Positions 38,447 through 53,180 of a stretch of DNA of 64,000 nucleotides are shown here, one piece after another. Position 1 is the first letter of the stretch, and each line of letters begins with the position of its first letter. The notes beneath the pieces were generated by a model. That model was not told the origin of the DNA. It worked only from the letters and a program-made list of their open reading frames with translations, and made no database searches. The stretch lies in the NCBI GenBank assembly GCA_034509425.1, contig JAVTVJ010000846.1, forward strand, positions 496,001 to 560,000, read 5' to 3'. Position numbers and translations under genes: made by a program. Source of the DNA: Eopsaltria australis (taxonomy: Eukaryota > Chordata > Aves > Passeriformes > Petroicidae).

Positions 38447-41230
38447 TAGCAGTTCAATGACGTATCAAAATTTTGACAGTGAAAAACATGTTCTTTTGTG
38501 TTTTGGTTTTTTATTTCTTAGAATCAACATCTTTACTTGTCAGCACAACATAAAGAAACATATTAAATGTGTATGTGAGTCTAAATCTGGTTGGTTTTTT
38601 TTGCCTTTCCCCTGCCCCTTGCATAGAAAAGGGAAGTAGTGCTTCACAGTGGTGAAGTATGATGTGTCAATGGAAAAATCGTCGAGTTTCCTGAAAACAC
38701 TATTCAAAGAACAAAATATTATTGCAGTCTCATGGTATTTTTCTAATTTGCTATTTTTTTCATTCTCTTGTTTCCTGATGTAATAGAACTTCATATTACC
38801 ACTTCTGACAAAACCCTGCACCAAATGTTTAATTACATGTATGATTTGTACTTCAGACTTCGAAAGAAAGGTGTTTTAGTCTTTCAAACAGGGGTGTTTT
38901 GATTTCTGCCTTCTTTCTTCTTACTCTGTGAGGTATGGATAGTAAACTCACTTTCGTGTTCTTCTGTTGATTGTAATAGGCTTGCTGCAGATCTTTAGTG
39001 TACTCCTGCATAACAAAGGATAAGGTATGTAAGATGTGTGCAGTTACTGAGTTGCTGCCAAAGGGAGTTTGGCTTAAACTGTCACATCAGGAAGGCAACT
39101 TGAGTAACAGGAAGAAAATGAAGTTATCCTTCCAAATAAATGCAGAATAGTGAAGTAATAATACCTCTGCAGCTAAGGCTGGGATTAATTTGGCTGTTTA
39201 TCTGAAGTTCCTTTCCTGCTCTAAAAGTAAAATATGTTCTAAGATTATCTTACAAGTGTCGGTATCTTACTGAAAATGAGATTATTGTGAACAGTCACAT
39301 TTAAGGAACAAGACATCCACAAGGTCCAGTTGATTCTTGACCCAGAGCATGGCAGGACAGTAGATATAAAAAGGAATGGGGAGACACCCTAGCACAGTGC
39401 TTTATCCAATTCAGATTTGAGTGTGTGTGAGGATACAGATGCAAGGATCGAATTATAGTAGTTAATTTCAAAGTGTATCACCGGACTGTAGAGAGACTGT
39501 GCTACGAAGCACTCTGAGATTGGGGGTGAATTTCTGGGATCATAGGTTTTGTATGTGGCAGAGGAAGTGTTTATCTGAACTGAACATTACTGTACTCTAG
39601 CGTGTCTGACATTACTGACTGAGTTGCCTTGGGGTGTTTGTTCCAGGTTTTGCTGGGTCACGTTGTGTTGGTTGTTTCAGGATTTGTTTCTAAGTAGGAA
39701 CAAACACCAAACAGAAATCTCTCAGCATATATAGTGTCTGCAGATGCAAAGAATATATGGAATGATCTTAACTAAAAGGTCATATTTTGAAAATAATATT
39801 GAGATAATTACTTTGTTTTGATATTCAGAATGAAAAGGAGAGCTTTTTTTAAAATTTTATTTGTGTTTTCTTATCAAGGATGTAGTTTAGCTGTGTAGAG
39901 TTTTCATCATTCTCTGAAGTAGTCATTGATAGAGGTAAGGTTCTGCATTGCCTGAAGAATTGTGACTGAAATCCGTCAAGAATGCCTAAGTAAACAGATA
40001 TGATAAAACACACAACTAATGCATGTGTCAAATTTTCTTTGCTTAAAGGAATGATCTCCTATTTATATCTACGTAGTCTAATTCTGTCAGGGACAGTGTT
40101 ACTGTTAGGCATTTACATAAACAGATCAATAAGCACTTAGCTTAGGGGAAGTGCATTTTCAAAATCATAGATCCATCATGTCTCTGTGTCATGATGTAGA
40201 TTTTTTTGTCACAGAGAGAAATGAATGCTTATTAATATAATGAATATTATTCATGTAACATTATTATCAGATCACAGGTTTCTGAAAGGATGAATGTAGA
40301 TAATATTTTACAGTGATTCTTTACTGTGCAGCTGAATCGACTGTAAAGTTACACACTAGTGATACATTTTTACTAGACTAGATAATAGATTCATAAGCAC
40401 AAGACCAAGTGTGGAGTTTGGTTGGCTGACTCTACATGACCAAACATGACTGACATTTACTGAAAGAGAGATCTGGCAGTTTCTGCAGCTGTATACATGG
40501 TCTTTACTGTCCTTTTCCTCTGCAAAATAGTGGTGCCCACTAAAATGCAAGTAGTTTCTGGGGAAAAGTTGAGGTGATGTTGATTTTTCTTCCTGGTAAT
40601 TCCCTTCTGAACAGAGATTTAAGCAGGTGAATATAATATCTTCGAAGAATTTAAGCTGTGACAGGTCAACTTTAGCAAAGTATAATGTCATAGTTATTTT
40701 GTTTTAAATACTCATAGGTTATGAAAAATGTTGTGAGAATTATTTTTAAATAGCTTGAAATTTTTTTGCATAAAAAATGTTACTGATTCATTTTTGATCT
40801 TCAGATATGTGTGAAGCAAAGTATGAGTAGGGATTTTTTTGCCTATTCTTAGAAATGTGAAATAACTCCAAGACTAACCTGCATTGCCACAGAAGTGGGA
40901 TATTGGAACATAAACTATTCTCGGTGTAGCTCATTGGTATTTGAATGTCTGATTAAAGTAAATTACATCAATCACTGAAATGGCAATGCAGAAATATGGA
41001 AATGGTATAGTAGTAGTAATCATTTCCACAATGAAAAAGTCAGCTTTAGGAATGTGTGTAGGAGGAAATTTTTTCCCAAGAATTAACTGCATTTGAATAT
41101 AATTTGATCTAAATAAAACACCATATGACTGGTATTTCCATTTCTAGTAATCACTGACATTCTTTGTGAGAACTTGCTTTTGATTCCATCTCTTGAATAT
41201 TGGCCTGCTAAGTTTTTGTTTCTCTACACT

Positions 41231-41246
41231 AAAAAAAAAAAAAAAA
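41231..41246. repeat. Poly-A run (A16)
   Basis: Sixteen consecutive A; it accounts for a Lys-rich stretch in the chance open frame 41174-41386. Confidence 0.85.
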
Positions 41247-42511
41247 GCCTTATTCTGATTTTCATTGCATCATATGATGAGTCAAATATTTTCAGCACTT
41301 GTTTTTTAGTTATTTCTATGGTCAGTCTGGCAGTTTTTTCTGTCATCTTTCACTGTGATTTACTAAGTTCTTTTAATGGTTGGTGAAAAGGGCTGATTTG
41401 CATGTTTCTTAGCCTCATAATCAGGTATGTGTCTGATTAAGTCAAAAGCTTGAAATCTACCACTTCTAAACACAAACAGAATTAAGCAAGGTACTTACTT
41501 CTACAAGATCATTTTCTTAAGATGCTAGGAAGATTTTTTTTTAAATTATTTTTTTGTTGTATTGTAGGCTCCATATACTTAGAAAAAGTTACAGACCTCT
41601 CTGCTTAACTAAGTCAATCTTTTGCAATATGTGATTAAGGAAAATCCAGATTGATTCAGTAATGTGCCACACTCCTTTTTGTGTCTTTCTGGGGAAGAAA
41701 TACGATACTGAATGTGAAACTAGGTGGAATCTGGCTTCATACAGCAGGTAGTGTTTTGTTGTTGCAAAGGCTATTTCTTAATGCCATTTACCTGTAGTTC
41801 AATAGTGCAGAAGCAGTAAGTAGTCAATGGAATAGTTCATCAGTTTGAAAATCGTACAGCTTGGAGAAAATGGAGAAGCTTGTTAGAAGATACCTACTTA
41901 TTTAATTATTCTAGCTCAATTTTATATTTACAACATTAAAAAATGTATTCTTTTGGTCTTCAGTATACTTTTGGTCTTCTACTTCCAGTCTGCTTAGAAA
42001 GCAGACATCTCAAGCTTCATTAAAGCTTGTCAATAGAGCTTTGAATATATATCTCTACTATAAAGTCCATACTGTTTATTTGCACTTAATATCACTGACT
42101 TTGCCTTGTGATGCTAGGCAAATATGAGTGATTCAAAATAATGAGAATGGAATTTCACACAACTAAGGACTATAATTTACCTGGAGCTGAGGTTTTAATA
42201 AACTGTTTAACCTAGGCTAAACTTGTAGAAGGTGATACCACAGCTGTTGTATTTTCATGAGTCTAACTAAACGTAGATTTACAAGATAACTTAGTAAAGA
42301 AGATGTGTACATAATGTTACACTGTGTCTAAGTAATTTTAGTTGTTGGATACTTACATTTACTCCAATTTCAAGTGTTCGCTGACTTAGGGTCAAACCAA
42401 AGGATGCCTCAGTCTTTCAACGGACTACTGCTTATTGTACTTGCTCCTTTGAATTACTTTTAGTAGAGGTGATGAAAAGTAGTTCAATGAATGCTTAGTG
42501 AATGCTACAAT

Positions 42512-42590
42512 ATAGAATCCTTTAGGTTGGAAAAGATTTTTAAGATCAAGTCTATGGTTATTTACTTGACTGATTTATTGTAGTAAAGAC
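42512..42590 (-). mobile_element. CR1 LINE 3' end fragment
   Basis: The plus strand begins ATAGAATCCTTTAGGTTGG, then AAAAGATTTTTAAGATCAAGTC, the reverse complement of a CR1 3' terminus of the same type as that at 23568-23625. The match is clear to about 42556 and weak beyond. Confidence 0.75.
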
Positions 42591-42954
42591 ATAAAAAGGT
42601 AATACGTGCAGAAAAGAAAGTGTAATATATTGTGATTTACTTAAAATTGTATTCACTTTGAAGGACAGTGTATAAAAAATCTTAAATATTTTTCTTTGAT
42701 GTATGAGTGTTTATATTTGTAATGCCTCTGAATAAAGTTATGTCTTGCTACTCCTTTGCACTTGGTATTCTGCAACAGCTCATGTAATATTCTAAATTTT
42801 AAAAAAGGATGGTGTTGAAGGAATCAGAACTATATCCAAAACATTTTAATTAATTGTAAATGTAAGAATTAACAGTTTAAAATAACTTCTGTTTTCACCT
42901 TGTGCAGAGTGTTGTGTACACATGCATGCATCCATGCACTCATGTTTTTGGGTG

Positions 42955-42980
42955 AATGTAGCTAGTTAATGTAGCTAGTT
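42955..42980. repeat. Perfect 13-bp tandem duplication
   Basis: AATGTAGCTAGTT is present twice head to tail (42955-42967, 42968-42980) with no mismatch, suggesting a recent replication-slippage event. Confidence 0.9.
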
Positions 42981-43952
42981 ACAATTTCCTTTTTTTTTCT
43001 TAACTTTTATTTTTGTAAATGAATTTAACATAATTCCAGCTTAAACTGTTTTAGAAACAGTTTGTGGAACTATCTTGAAAAATCTAAATGACAATGACTC
43101 CAAAAATCTTATTAAGTGCTTTGGAAAAGAGTAAGCTACCAAAGTATCTGTTTGCTAGGAAAGAAAATAGATTTAGACAACAGAGGCTTATAGTGACCGT
43201 TATCAGCTTCTATTGACATTGAAGAGGTATAAATAATGACTTTGTTCAATTCTTGACAAGCAAACATTCAAAAAGATTAGCAAACACCTGTTTATGACTA
43301 GTGTGATATTTATATTTCTTTAAATGCTTGCCTGTCAAAATTTCAAACCTAAAATAGGTACAAACGTGTTCATTAAACATTTTATATATTTTTCATTTTT
43401 TTTCTGTTTTTTTTTAGACTACTAATTATAGTAAAAGTATTTGCTTTCATTGCATGCAGGATGTTAGTAGTGGTATTTCCATTATTACGATGTGCAGCTT
43501 ATTCATTTTCAAGTGAGCTGTAATAAATGTTCATGCTACTGATCGCTGTAAGCCAGTGATGTTAAATTTTTGCACTAGCTTCTGGATTGAGACATTTCAT
43601 TCAATGTTTGATGATGTGAGGGGGAAACAATTTCCTGGGCTCAACAGGCAGCACCAGTTACCTTACAACAGTTATCACACTTAAAAGATAAAATGTGAAT
43701 TTTTGAAGACCATCAAGGAAGAACTCAAAGGAATTTATAGTAATATTGTAAGCAACACGAAGTGTTTTCTCACATTTCAGAAGACCTAATAGATGAAACC
43801 TTGTATATTGAAATATAGGAGCGAAAACCTCCTGTAAAGCTTGTGGAAAGTGAAACATTGTTGGTGATGTGGCCATCAGTGAAACATAACCAATGTGACT
43901 GTGTAACTCAAATTGCTCTTACTACAATCCCAGTTTCTTTTTGTCTTCACAT

Positions 43953-43966
43953 AAAAAAAAAAAAAA
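43953..43966. repeat. Poly-A run (A14)
   Basis: Fourteen A, then GGAATAAT and a further A-rich stretch to about 43982. Resembles a degenerate A-tail, but no retrocopy is recognised on its left. Confidence 0.8.
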
Positions 43967-46900
43967 GGAATAATAAAAAAAAGGCAAAGGTCTTTTAATG
44001 ACTGGCACAACGAGAAGTGATAAAGTGTTTAGATTTCACTAAATACCTTTTGTATTAGAGCACTTCTTTGACCCTAGCAAATGTCTGTATATCGAGCCTT
44101 TTGGACAGTAAAGGCTTTGTATGGTACTTTAATCCTTCTTTTATGGAAGAGTTAATGTGGCATAGTTTCTCAGAAGTTTAGCAAATGTCTATTATATGAA
44201 TCACTTTGTCTCAGTGGAATAAAAGCTCACTGAACTGTGATCCACATCAGTCTCTTGTTTTATACTCATATGAATCAGCGTTTGGGTATTATATTATTCA
44301 TACCATGAAGCCAGTGCAGTAGAATTAGGCTGTTGTGTTACATGTTGGAAAAATATTATGTATTTGTACCTGGACAATTGTTCTGCAATGATGTAATGGC
44401 AGCAGTCTGTTAATTTGCCATTTACTTTAAAGTTCATTAAATCACTTCAGTTTTGAATATGATTTTAAAAAAAAATCAACCCTTCCCAAACCCAAATCAT
44501 TTGCATGTCCTACTTTATCTCTGTGGTATTTAGGTGAGTGATTTAAATGAACTTTCCAATTGTTTTTATATTTAAAACAAAGATAAGTTTTCTTTTGATA
44601 ACTGTAAATCTAACACACTAAGAATAAAGCTAAGTATTTTTGAATATTTTCTAAAATCTGTAATATCAAAGAATACTTCTAGAATTACTTGGTGTCATTC
44701 ATTTTTAGTATTGTAGCACAATAATACCTGGTTAAGGATGAGAAGCCTGTATTTTAAGGCAAGGTGCAAAGAAGAGGAAGGTGAATGCTCCTGATGAAAA
44801 ACACTTAGAATGTGAGTATAAGTGTAGAAAAGATGCAATATATTGTTTCAAAATATAAGGAAACCATAATAGGTGTAATAGATAATGCTTTGAGTAATGA
44901 TACAGTCTCTTCAGTTTTCTTTGGACATCAGAGTAAAAGAAAATTTAAGGCGAGTTGAAGAGGATAGTTACTGTGTCCACAAGGTTACTCTCCCGCATGC
45001 GGTGTGTGAGGGAAGAAGACACAATGGTGCTTGTTTCACAAGTGAGAGAAGTGAATGATGGAGAATGGAATTATTCCTATAGTTCTAAAAGCAGATTAAA
45101 TCTCTCAATACAGAATGAGAGTTTGTGGATAGATAAAACAAAAACCTAAAAGCATTATTCTGATATTTTTACTGAATAGAAGCAGTTTAGAGTCAACAAG
45201 AAATGCACAGAGGAATGTCATGACCAGGAACAGAGCAGAGACTGTCTTTGACGTTTAGAGAATGAAGAATTTGCTGAAGTCTCATCCTCATACACTGATC
45301 AGCAGAGGTGTTAAAGATAATTGTATATACTGTAGTCTAAACCCATTGTTTCTTTCAACAGGACTAGGAATGAACGCCTCTGACACTCCCAAGATATTCT
45401 AGGTGGTGAAAAATAAACTATTTTCGATACTCTCTCAATACATTACTTCTGATTTTTATGACAAACCATTTTTGACTTGAAGAGTAGTATTTGATGCTGC
45501 AAATGAAGCTCTGTAGGGATTAAGTATGGAAAAAAGATTTTGAATTGGCAAGGGAGTTGTAGGAAACTACTGAAGAAGATCAGAGTACACTTGATTGAGT
45601 AAATACAGCTGGAAGTATGAATCTTAACTGGTTGAGGTGATTGTGCAAACCATTTAAAGGCCTCCTTTTTCTGTCTGATCTTTTAATGAGTCCCTTAGGG
45701 CATAGATGAAGATGTTATTAGAATTTTTGTTTTTGACACAGTTTTACAATTTTGTACACTTGTCTTATTTTCTTTATATTGAAACAAGAATAAAATTTAA
45801 AATCAAACAAAATTTAAAATGCATTGTTGGTGAAACTGCAATCAACTAAATGTTTTTGAGTTAGTTGTTTTGTCTCCTGATGTACACACAGTCTAAGATT
45901 CCTTGACTGTTGATTGCTCCACGGAGAAGTTTAAGAACTGGTTGGAGTCCATAAGCTCAAATTTAAACTTTCAAGTACTAGGATGAATAAAGGCTATAGT
46001 TTTCCTCCAGCTTACATATGAGGCTTATTTGAGCAAGTGAGACTTAACAACCAAAGAGCTTGTATTGCATACCCCAAAGGTCTGTCTAGTCTCATGTCTT
46101 GCCTCCCACAGGGCAAGCATCTATAAATGAAACTTCACTTTATTACTTTCCCAGCCTCTGGTTTTTTGATTCAGGGTTTTCTGAGCTGGATGAGGTTTAT
46201 ATATTTTTAATAACTCTTGCGGGATTTTGCTTCCATGAATTTGTCTGATCTTTCCTCCCCTTAAGCCCCTACTTTGTTACAAGCTTTGTTCAGAACTTGT
46301 ACCACTGAGCTGATTTTGCACAGAGGGATCTGTAGATTCTAATGTAACAGTGACCTGATAGTAAAGGGATTGAATGATCTAAGTACCATTTTTTAAAAAA
46401 TGGCCATTACATCATTGCCAGTGCCTGCAACTGTGGATTCTCTGAGCAGTAAGGGAAGTGCTGACAAAACTCATGCATTTTTTTGATTTTCTGCTGCCAT
46501 GGTCCTTGCTCCTTAACTCACTCACACTAGCTTATTTGAGTCTCCGTGTTACCTGACAAAGAACAGTTGCTTTGTTGAATGCTAGCTCTAGTGACCTAGT
46601 CATGATGCACTTTTTCCTGATGTGGTTGGTTAAACAATTTAAATAGTTACATGGATGGGTGTCAGCATATTACAAGCAGCTGTGTCAAGAGATTTCTGCT
46701 TACTATCATAACCTCATCTGCATGTCTTTCCCTCCTGCCAGAAGTCATCACCCATTTAGATCTACTTGTAGAACGGCCTGTTCAAATTCTTCTTCATTAT
46801 AGCAAAAAATAAAAAGGTCTACAAAAGAGCTACAATTTAAGATGTCCAGGCTAATTTTGACTACAGCAGACTTGGAGAATCTGATTCTGACTCCAGGAAT

Positions 46901-49731
46901 CAGTTGTAGAAAAAACCTCATGTGTGTTTAGAGAAGCAGTAACCTTTTTTATTGGAACAGCTGGACCTTTCAGGATGACTAAGGTTGATGCCACGTAAGA
47001 TGAACTTTTTTTGTGTATTCTAGAATTATGCAGTAACTTAGGTTAGGCAGGCACTTTCGAGGACATACACTTCAGTTCCTTGTTGAAGTTTGATCGGGTT
47101 AGTCAGGGCCTTGTGTTGCCATGTTGTATATCCTAAAGATCAGTAATTTCTCAGCCTCTCTGACCAACCAGTACTAGGGTTTGATCTTTCTCCTTTTTCA
47201 TTCTATTTTATTAGAATTTCATTTATTGCAACTTGTGCTTTTTCCATCTGAGGCTTTTGCTGTATATCTCTGAGATGAGTTCGTCCCTGTTTTTTCTATA
47301 ATTATCGTTTAACTGGTTGAGGATAACAACAAGGACACTATGGTGGATTGCCAAAACCCTCTAAATTTGTGGTAAATTACAGTCTTTGCTCTCCCCTCAT
47401 CTTTTGAGTTAGCCTTCTCACTGTCAGACTGGTCGGGCACTTCCTCTCCTGTGAATACAAATGACTTCCAGGATATTTTACTTGACTGTTGTGACCTTCA
47501 GAAGAAGGTATCACAGTGACATTAGTCAACTTTCTTAGCACACTTGGATGCATCCCGTCTTGTCCCTGGAGACTTGGAAGTGCCCAGTTCTGCTCATCTG
47601 GTCTCTGACCCAGTCATCCACTACTGTGTGCAGCATTTCAGTTCCACAGACACCACTGTGATGCTCAGGAACTCTGGTGGGCCAAGGAGCAGAAATTGAT
47701 GAATAAAAACAAGGCAAAAAAAGCACTGAATAATATTTAAGCCTTTCTGTAACCTTTGCTATACCTTTTCCCTGTCATTTTTGCTTGGTCTCATGTCTTA
47801 TTCACCAGAGACCCACACTTTTACTTTGTTCAGTTTTGGTGCTAACATACTTAGAGAAAGTCTTCTTGTTCCCCTCTAATTCTAGCTCTTACTTCCACTT
47901 GTGCACATGTAGGTGGTGTTTCTGTATTGTTCTTAAGTGGACTGTCCCCACTTCCACTTTACATACACTTCCCAACATTCTGGGGTTTTTCCTCGTTTTC
48001 CTTTGAGATGTTGTATGTGCTTCATTTATATTTGCAGAGGGAATTTTTCATGAGGCTTTTTGATTTTTGCATGCCTAGTTTTTTCACTTGATGACTGCTG
48101 CTGAAATTTCATTGCATTCAGTTGGAGAAATACTTATCTTTGAGCAAATAATTCAATAACCTGAAGTCTCTTCTCATGAGTAATTGACTGTGTTCCATAA
48201 TTGGATTGCAGCTCCTGGTAACTCATGTGGGAATGTGATACTAGAAGTATGTTCTGAAATATGAGAGCTAGGGTGCAGTCCAAAACTGTATAATAATTAT
48301 CAATTTATACAGAAGAGTGCATGGTAAAATCAGATTAACCTTCATCTGATTTTTGGAGTGGTTGTTTCTGTTTAGTCTGTTCATAAAATGGACAAAGGCA
48401 ATTGTTAAGGTAAGTCTTCTTGTTCAAACCTTAGGAGTGGCATTCAGGTGTTTCAAGTGCCTTTAAGTAGTTTTTCTTCTCTTTTCTTTTTTCAGTATTT
48501 AAGACATTCCATTAAAAAATAGCTCTGAATACCTTTTTTTTTTAAAGAATCAGTCGGTCATTCTGTGATACGTAAATTTATTTTTAACAACAATTCAGAG
48601 AATTAGAAAGGTTGTTGTTAATATCCTTATTATAGTGGCTTTATTAGCAAATGTATATTTAATTTTATTTCACTGAAAGAAATTTATAAAATGTTGTACT
48701 GTTCATGAAGATTTATTTTATGGGAATAAAATGCAGAAAGCTTAATTACTGCAATCTGTAGACGTAATGGGTATGTGTTTAACACAGTTCAGGGCTCACT
48801 AACCAGTTTAATGGGCTGATCACAATTTTCTCATAATGTTATTGTGTTTGCAGCACTTATCATGTACAATAATCGTGTATGTACATTTTGTATAATGTAC
48901 GAAGTAGTACAGAGTTTTGGGGATTTTTTTTGTCAGTGTCTTAAATTGGGAAACTCGAGTGGTTTTTAAATTAGGAGTTTAACTGCATCCAATGCTGTTT
49001 AATCATGCCCTTTCTAAAAAGAGCACTTTCCCTAATATTGTCTTATGAGATGATGACTTGTCTGAAAAGGCAAATTGCTCTCTTGGTGCAAAGCAGTTTA
49101 GAAGGCACAGATCATAGTTTTCAAACGGTTTGGTTTAATAGTTTACAGACAATGTAGGATGTTCAGTGACAGTTTCAAGCTTTGTGGTGAATTAAAATGA
49201 GTTTTAAACCCTGATGACTTCATGTTGAGCAAAGTAAAATTTTAGCTTTGATCCTCAGGGATGGAATGTGTATGATGACTCACTTGTGGTTCAGAATATG
49301 ATGGTTTTAGTAAATTTTTGAATGGTGGGAAGTCTGTAGGAATAAGTGAAACAACTTCTGTACTGTATTCCCAGCTCAAGTAATTAATATTTTAATGGTT
49401 ACCCCTACCCTCATAATCAGCCCAGATTGAAAAATATTGTATTTTTTAAATAAAGAAGTAGATATCTTATATTTCAAAGCTTTTAAATTACTTATTCTTC
49501 CTGTTACCTACTTAAAGAACAGGTGTGTTAGACTAATTATCAAAATCCCTTCCTGATAATCTTTCAGTGATAAAGGAAGAAAACATAGTCACAGTATAAC
49601 TATTGTAGAAAATTGCATTTGTCGTATAAAAAGAGCAAAAGAAAAATTTCAGTATGCTGTTTCATTCTTCAGCTTCCGGTTGAATCTAAGATGTAATTAT
49701 TTGTATGCAGGTCAAAAGCCTCTTGTACTAG

Positions 49732-49744
49732 TTTTTTTTTTTTT
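49732..49744. repeat. Poly-T run (T13)
   Basis: Thirteen consecutive T in AT-rich intron. Confidence 0.85.
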
Positions 49745-52700
49745 AAGTACTCCAAAAATCTCTTTTGGAAAGTTAATTTTAGAGATGAAATACGAAAGAA
49801 ACTGGTGACCAAAATATTACTGTTTAGTCACCTGGTCAGGGACTTCTGAATTAGGAGGTAAATGAATGATAAAATACTGACATCTGCCACTACAGAATTC
49901 CAGTTGCTGTTTCTGTACTTTTAGTCCTGTCACTTTTGAAAAGCTGTCCTTTTTTACTTTGGTTTCATCTGTGAGTTACAGGAATATTTTTAGAAGTTCT
50001 ATTCAGACATATGAAGTACACTACAGCAAGGATAGTAATGACCACATGAAAAATCTTGGACAGATAGAGAATGAAAATAATATACAGCTATCTAAAATAT
50101 CCTCACAGTTGTTGATTTTCTATAGGAACTACTTTTATGTGAGCAGTAGATGAATATGTGCAGTGTATCTGTTAAAAATCTTAAATGATTGTGGGGAAAG
50201 TAATGATGTGTCAGAATTAAAATTAGGATTTCAGAAATTATCTGTGACATTGGAAAAAACTGCAGCAAGTTTATCAGAGAATTGAAAACTGGTACTGGAC
50301 CAGATTCATCAAAATTTTAGACTTCTCAACAGAATTCTCACAATTCCTGGCCTGAACATCGGCACAAACTGGGTCCCAGTTGTGTGGCTTGAAGCATCCT
50401 GGCCTACCGTGTGGTGCTAAGGGAGCACTCCTGTACAACTTCACTGAGCTCTGAGATGAGTAATGGCTCATGCAAGGCTGATGTGAGTAAAAATAATGAA
50501 ATCCTAATCAGAATTGGATTGAACTGTAGCAGACCATCAAAGATGCTGGTTCACAGATTTTTTTTAAATTTTATTTCTTCTTTTTCTTTTTTTTCTGGTG
50601 AGAGCTAATACTCAGTATTATTTGTTTAGGTGTCCTACCTGCTTGACTGAGATCTTTCCTTCTAAAGTGTACATACTTTTTAAATTCATAGTAGAGTTTG
50701 TAAGATTTTTTAGCTCTTACAGCAGGGGTTTTGGATGAACTTGATGTCTCAGCCTAAAAATCATATGCCAAGGCTTTGCAGAGGAATGGATTTTGGAGGC
50801 CTTCTAGTCCTTAGTTCAGCCCCGTCATCAAAATATGAATTGCTAGGAGATTAGGAAGGCTCATGCTCATTGAATTGCTGTTGAGGGCTTTTGTGTTATT
50901 TGCGTGTACAAACTAGAGTTAAAAGATGCAAGATAAACTTCATATCCAAAAGAGAGAATTGCTAAAAGCCTTCCTGAAACTCTGTGTTTCAAAATGCATA
51001 TATTTCAGTTCAAGGAGATTTTCAAAATGTTCCCTAATGAAGTGTCAACAGAAGCTAAAAGTTTGAAGAGAAGGTGTTTGACATGCAGGAGGGTATTGGA
51101 GCATTTAGAAGCATGCAGATGGATGACATTTTATCATCAAACTGTGTTGCTGCAGATTGTACTGAATAGGAAAATGCACTTTGTATAGCTTGTTCTGGAA
51201 GATATTTAGTATCTCCTGTTAACGTATGCATCACTATGCCCACAGTTATGTCGAGCTTGCCCTTTTAAGTTTCCGTTTCCATTCGCTTTAATAATAAAAT
51301 AACTGGAAAGCCCCCAGTGCTGACAAATTCTCTGACACATACAGAATGCAAGCATGAAAGGTTATCATACCAGTAGGTGCATGGGTTTTTTACATAAATA
51401 TATGTCAAGATTGTACTAGGGACAGGATATATTTAAGTATGACGTTAGCATGTGTTATTTTTATCTTGAGTGAGAGAGCAAAACTTTGGAGCATATTGCT
51501 ATATCTCAGCTTCAGAAATGAAAGTGAAACACTTTGATGGACACAAACCTCTACGTGGTGAAGAGTGAACCTTTCTTAATTAAGTTTTTTGAGGAAACTC
51601 TCTGAGGGACTGCTCAGGAGGGAAAAGGAATTGCTTATTATATTCAGGATTTGTTGCCATATTTTCAGTTTTCCCGTTGGAATTTTGTTATTTTGCATTT
51701 GAGAACTTCCCTGTTTTTCATGGTCTAAAAAGTTCACCTTTTGAAGCAGTTCATCAGTTTAACTGTGATGCTGTTGAGAGTGAAAAGTTGTAAAGCTTCA
51801 ATTCAACAAATCACTAAGGCAAGTGATTGTTTTGAATATGAGGTACCAACTGATTTCCTGGAGATGTAGATCTAGGCATCTCCAACATCTCATGTCAAAC
51901 ACTGATGTACTTTGCAAATGCAAAGGGTAATAACTCTGAACAAGTGCAAACGTGATGTTACATTTCTCTATGTAGTGTTCACTAATTTGCTTTAAACATA
52001 AGCCATTATTTGTTTATGAATGCCAATAAAATTATAATTTCCTCTTGGCACAAAGAGTTTCAGAAAGCCAGAAGGAGCTCTGTACAAACCTAATCGTTAA
52101 TGCTATGTCAAAGTGACTCAAATATGTGTATATACATAATGTGTATATATTATGTATTTGTTGCAGCTGTGATTTTCTAAATTTTAAAAGACAGACACAT
52201 GCAGTTAGAAAACAAAGTAGATTTTCTAATGTTTCAATGGCACTGGTATTTCAAAATTGATTTTGAAAAGTACACTGCAAGTTGAGTAATCTGTTTAAAT
52301 TTAATAAATTAAAGACAGTTATTCACTATGTTTTAACTCTTTAACTTTTTCTATCTGGAACTATTAAAATGGTATGATGAAATAAGTATATATATGAGTT
52401 GAGGTGCTTGACAGAATAGTGTCTGTGACACTGATTGTGGTTGCAGTGCTGTGTGTAATGAAGAGAAATTGCTGTGTGGTTCAGTTACATCTCTAAAGAA
52501 GTCAGATTATTGCAAGAAATAACACTGGATATGTCATAGAGAACTACTCTAAAAGGAATAAAAAGCATAAAGAATAGTTTGAGTGGACTTTACCTCTCTC
52601 TGAATGCTTTAATATATTCAGAGAAGAACATGAGATTCCTTGGAAAGCTTGCAAGGACACCTTCCACTAAAACAGGTAGCTCAAAGCTTCATTCAACCTG

Positions 52701-53180
52701 GCTTTGGACACTTTCAATGGTAGAATATTATCAACTTCCCTGGGCAACCTGTTCCAGTACCTCACCACCTCACTGTAAAACAAAATTCCTCCTTATATCT
52801 AGTATAAATCTACTCTCTTTTCATTTAAAACCATTAACTCTTGTTCTATTGCAGCAGGCCCTACTAAATCTCTTTCTTATAAGCTCCCTTGAAGTATTGA
52901 AAGGCCACAATAAAATCACCCTGGAGCTTTCCAACTCCAACTCACTCAGCCTTTCTCATAAGAAAGGTACTCCAGCCCTTGGATCATTCCTGTGTCCCTC
53001 CTCTGGACTCACTCCAACAGGTCCATGTCCTTCCTGTGCTGGGACCCCAGAGCTGCATGCAGGATTCCAGGTGGGGTCTCACCAGAGCAGAGCAGAGGGG
53101 CAGAATCCCCTCCCTCCCCTGCTGCCCACGCTGCTTTGGATGCAGCCCGGGACACGTTTGGCTTTCTGGGCTGGGAGTGC

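Noticed and set aside
48388..48412. GTAAGT donor-like site after CAATTGTTAAG, with TTTCTGTTTAG 34 nt before it
   Set aside because: A decoy micro-exon: a stop codon or frame shift would result and there is no protein match.
50755..50830. Possible CR1 3' end (GGAGGCCTTCTAGTCC)
   Set aside because: Only about 16 bases resemble CR1; the flanks do not. Same verdict for 62400-62440.
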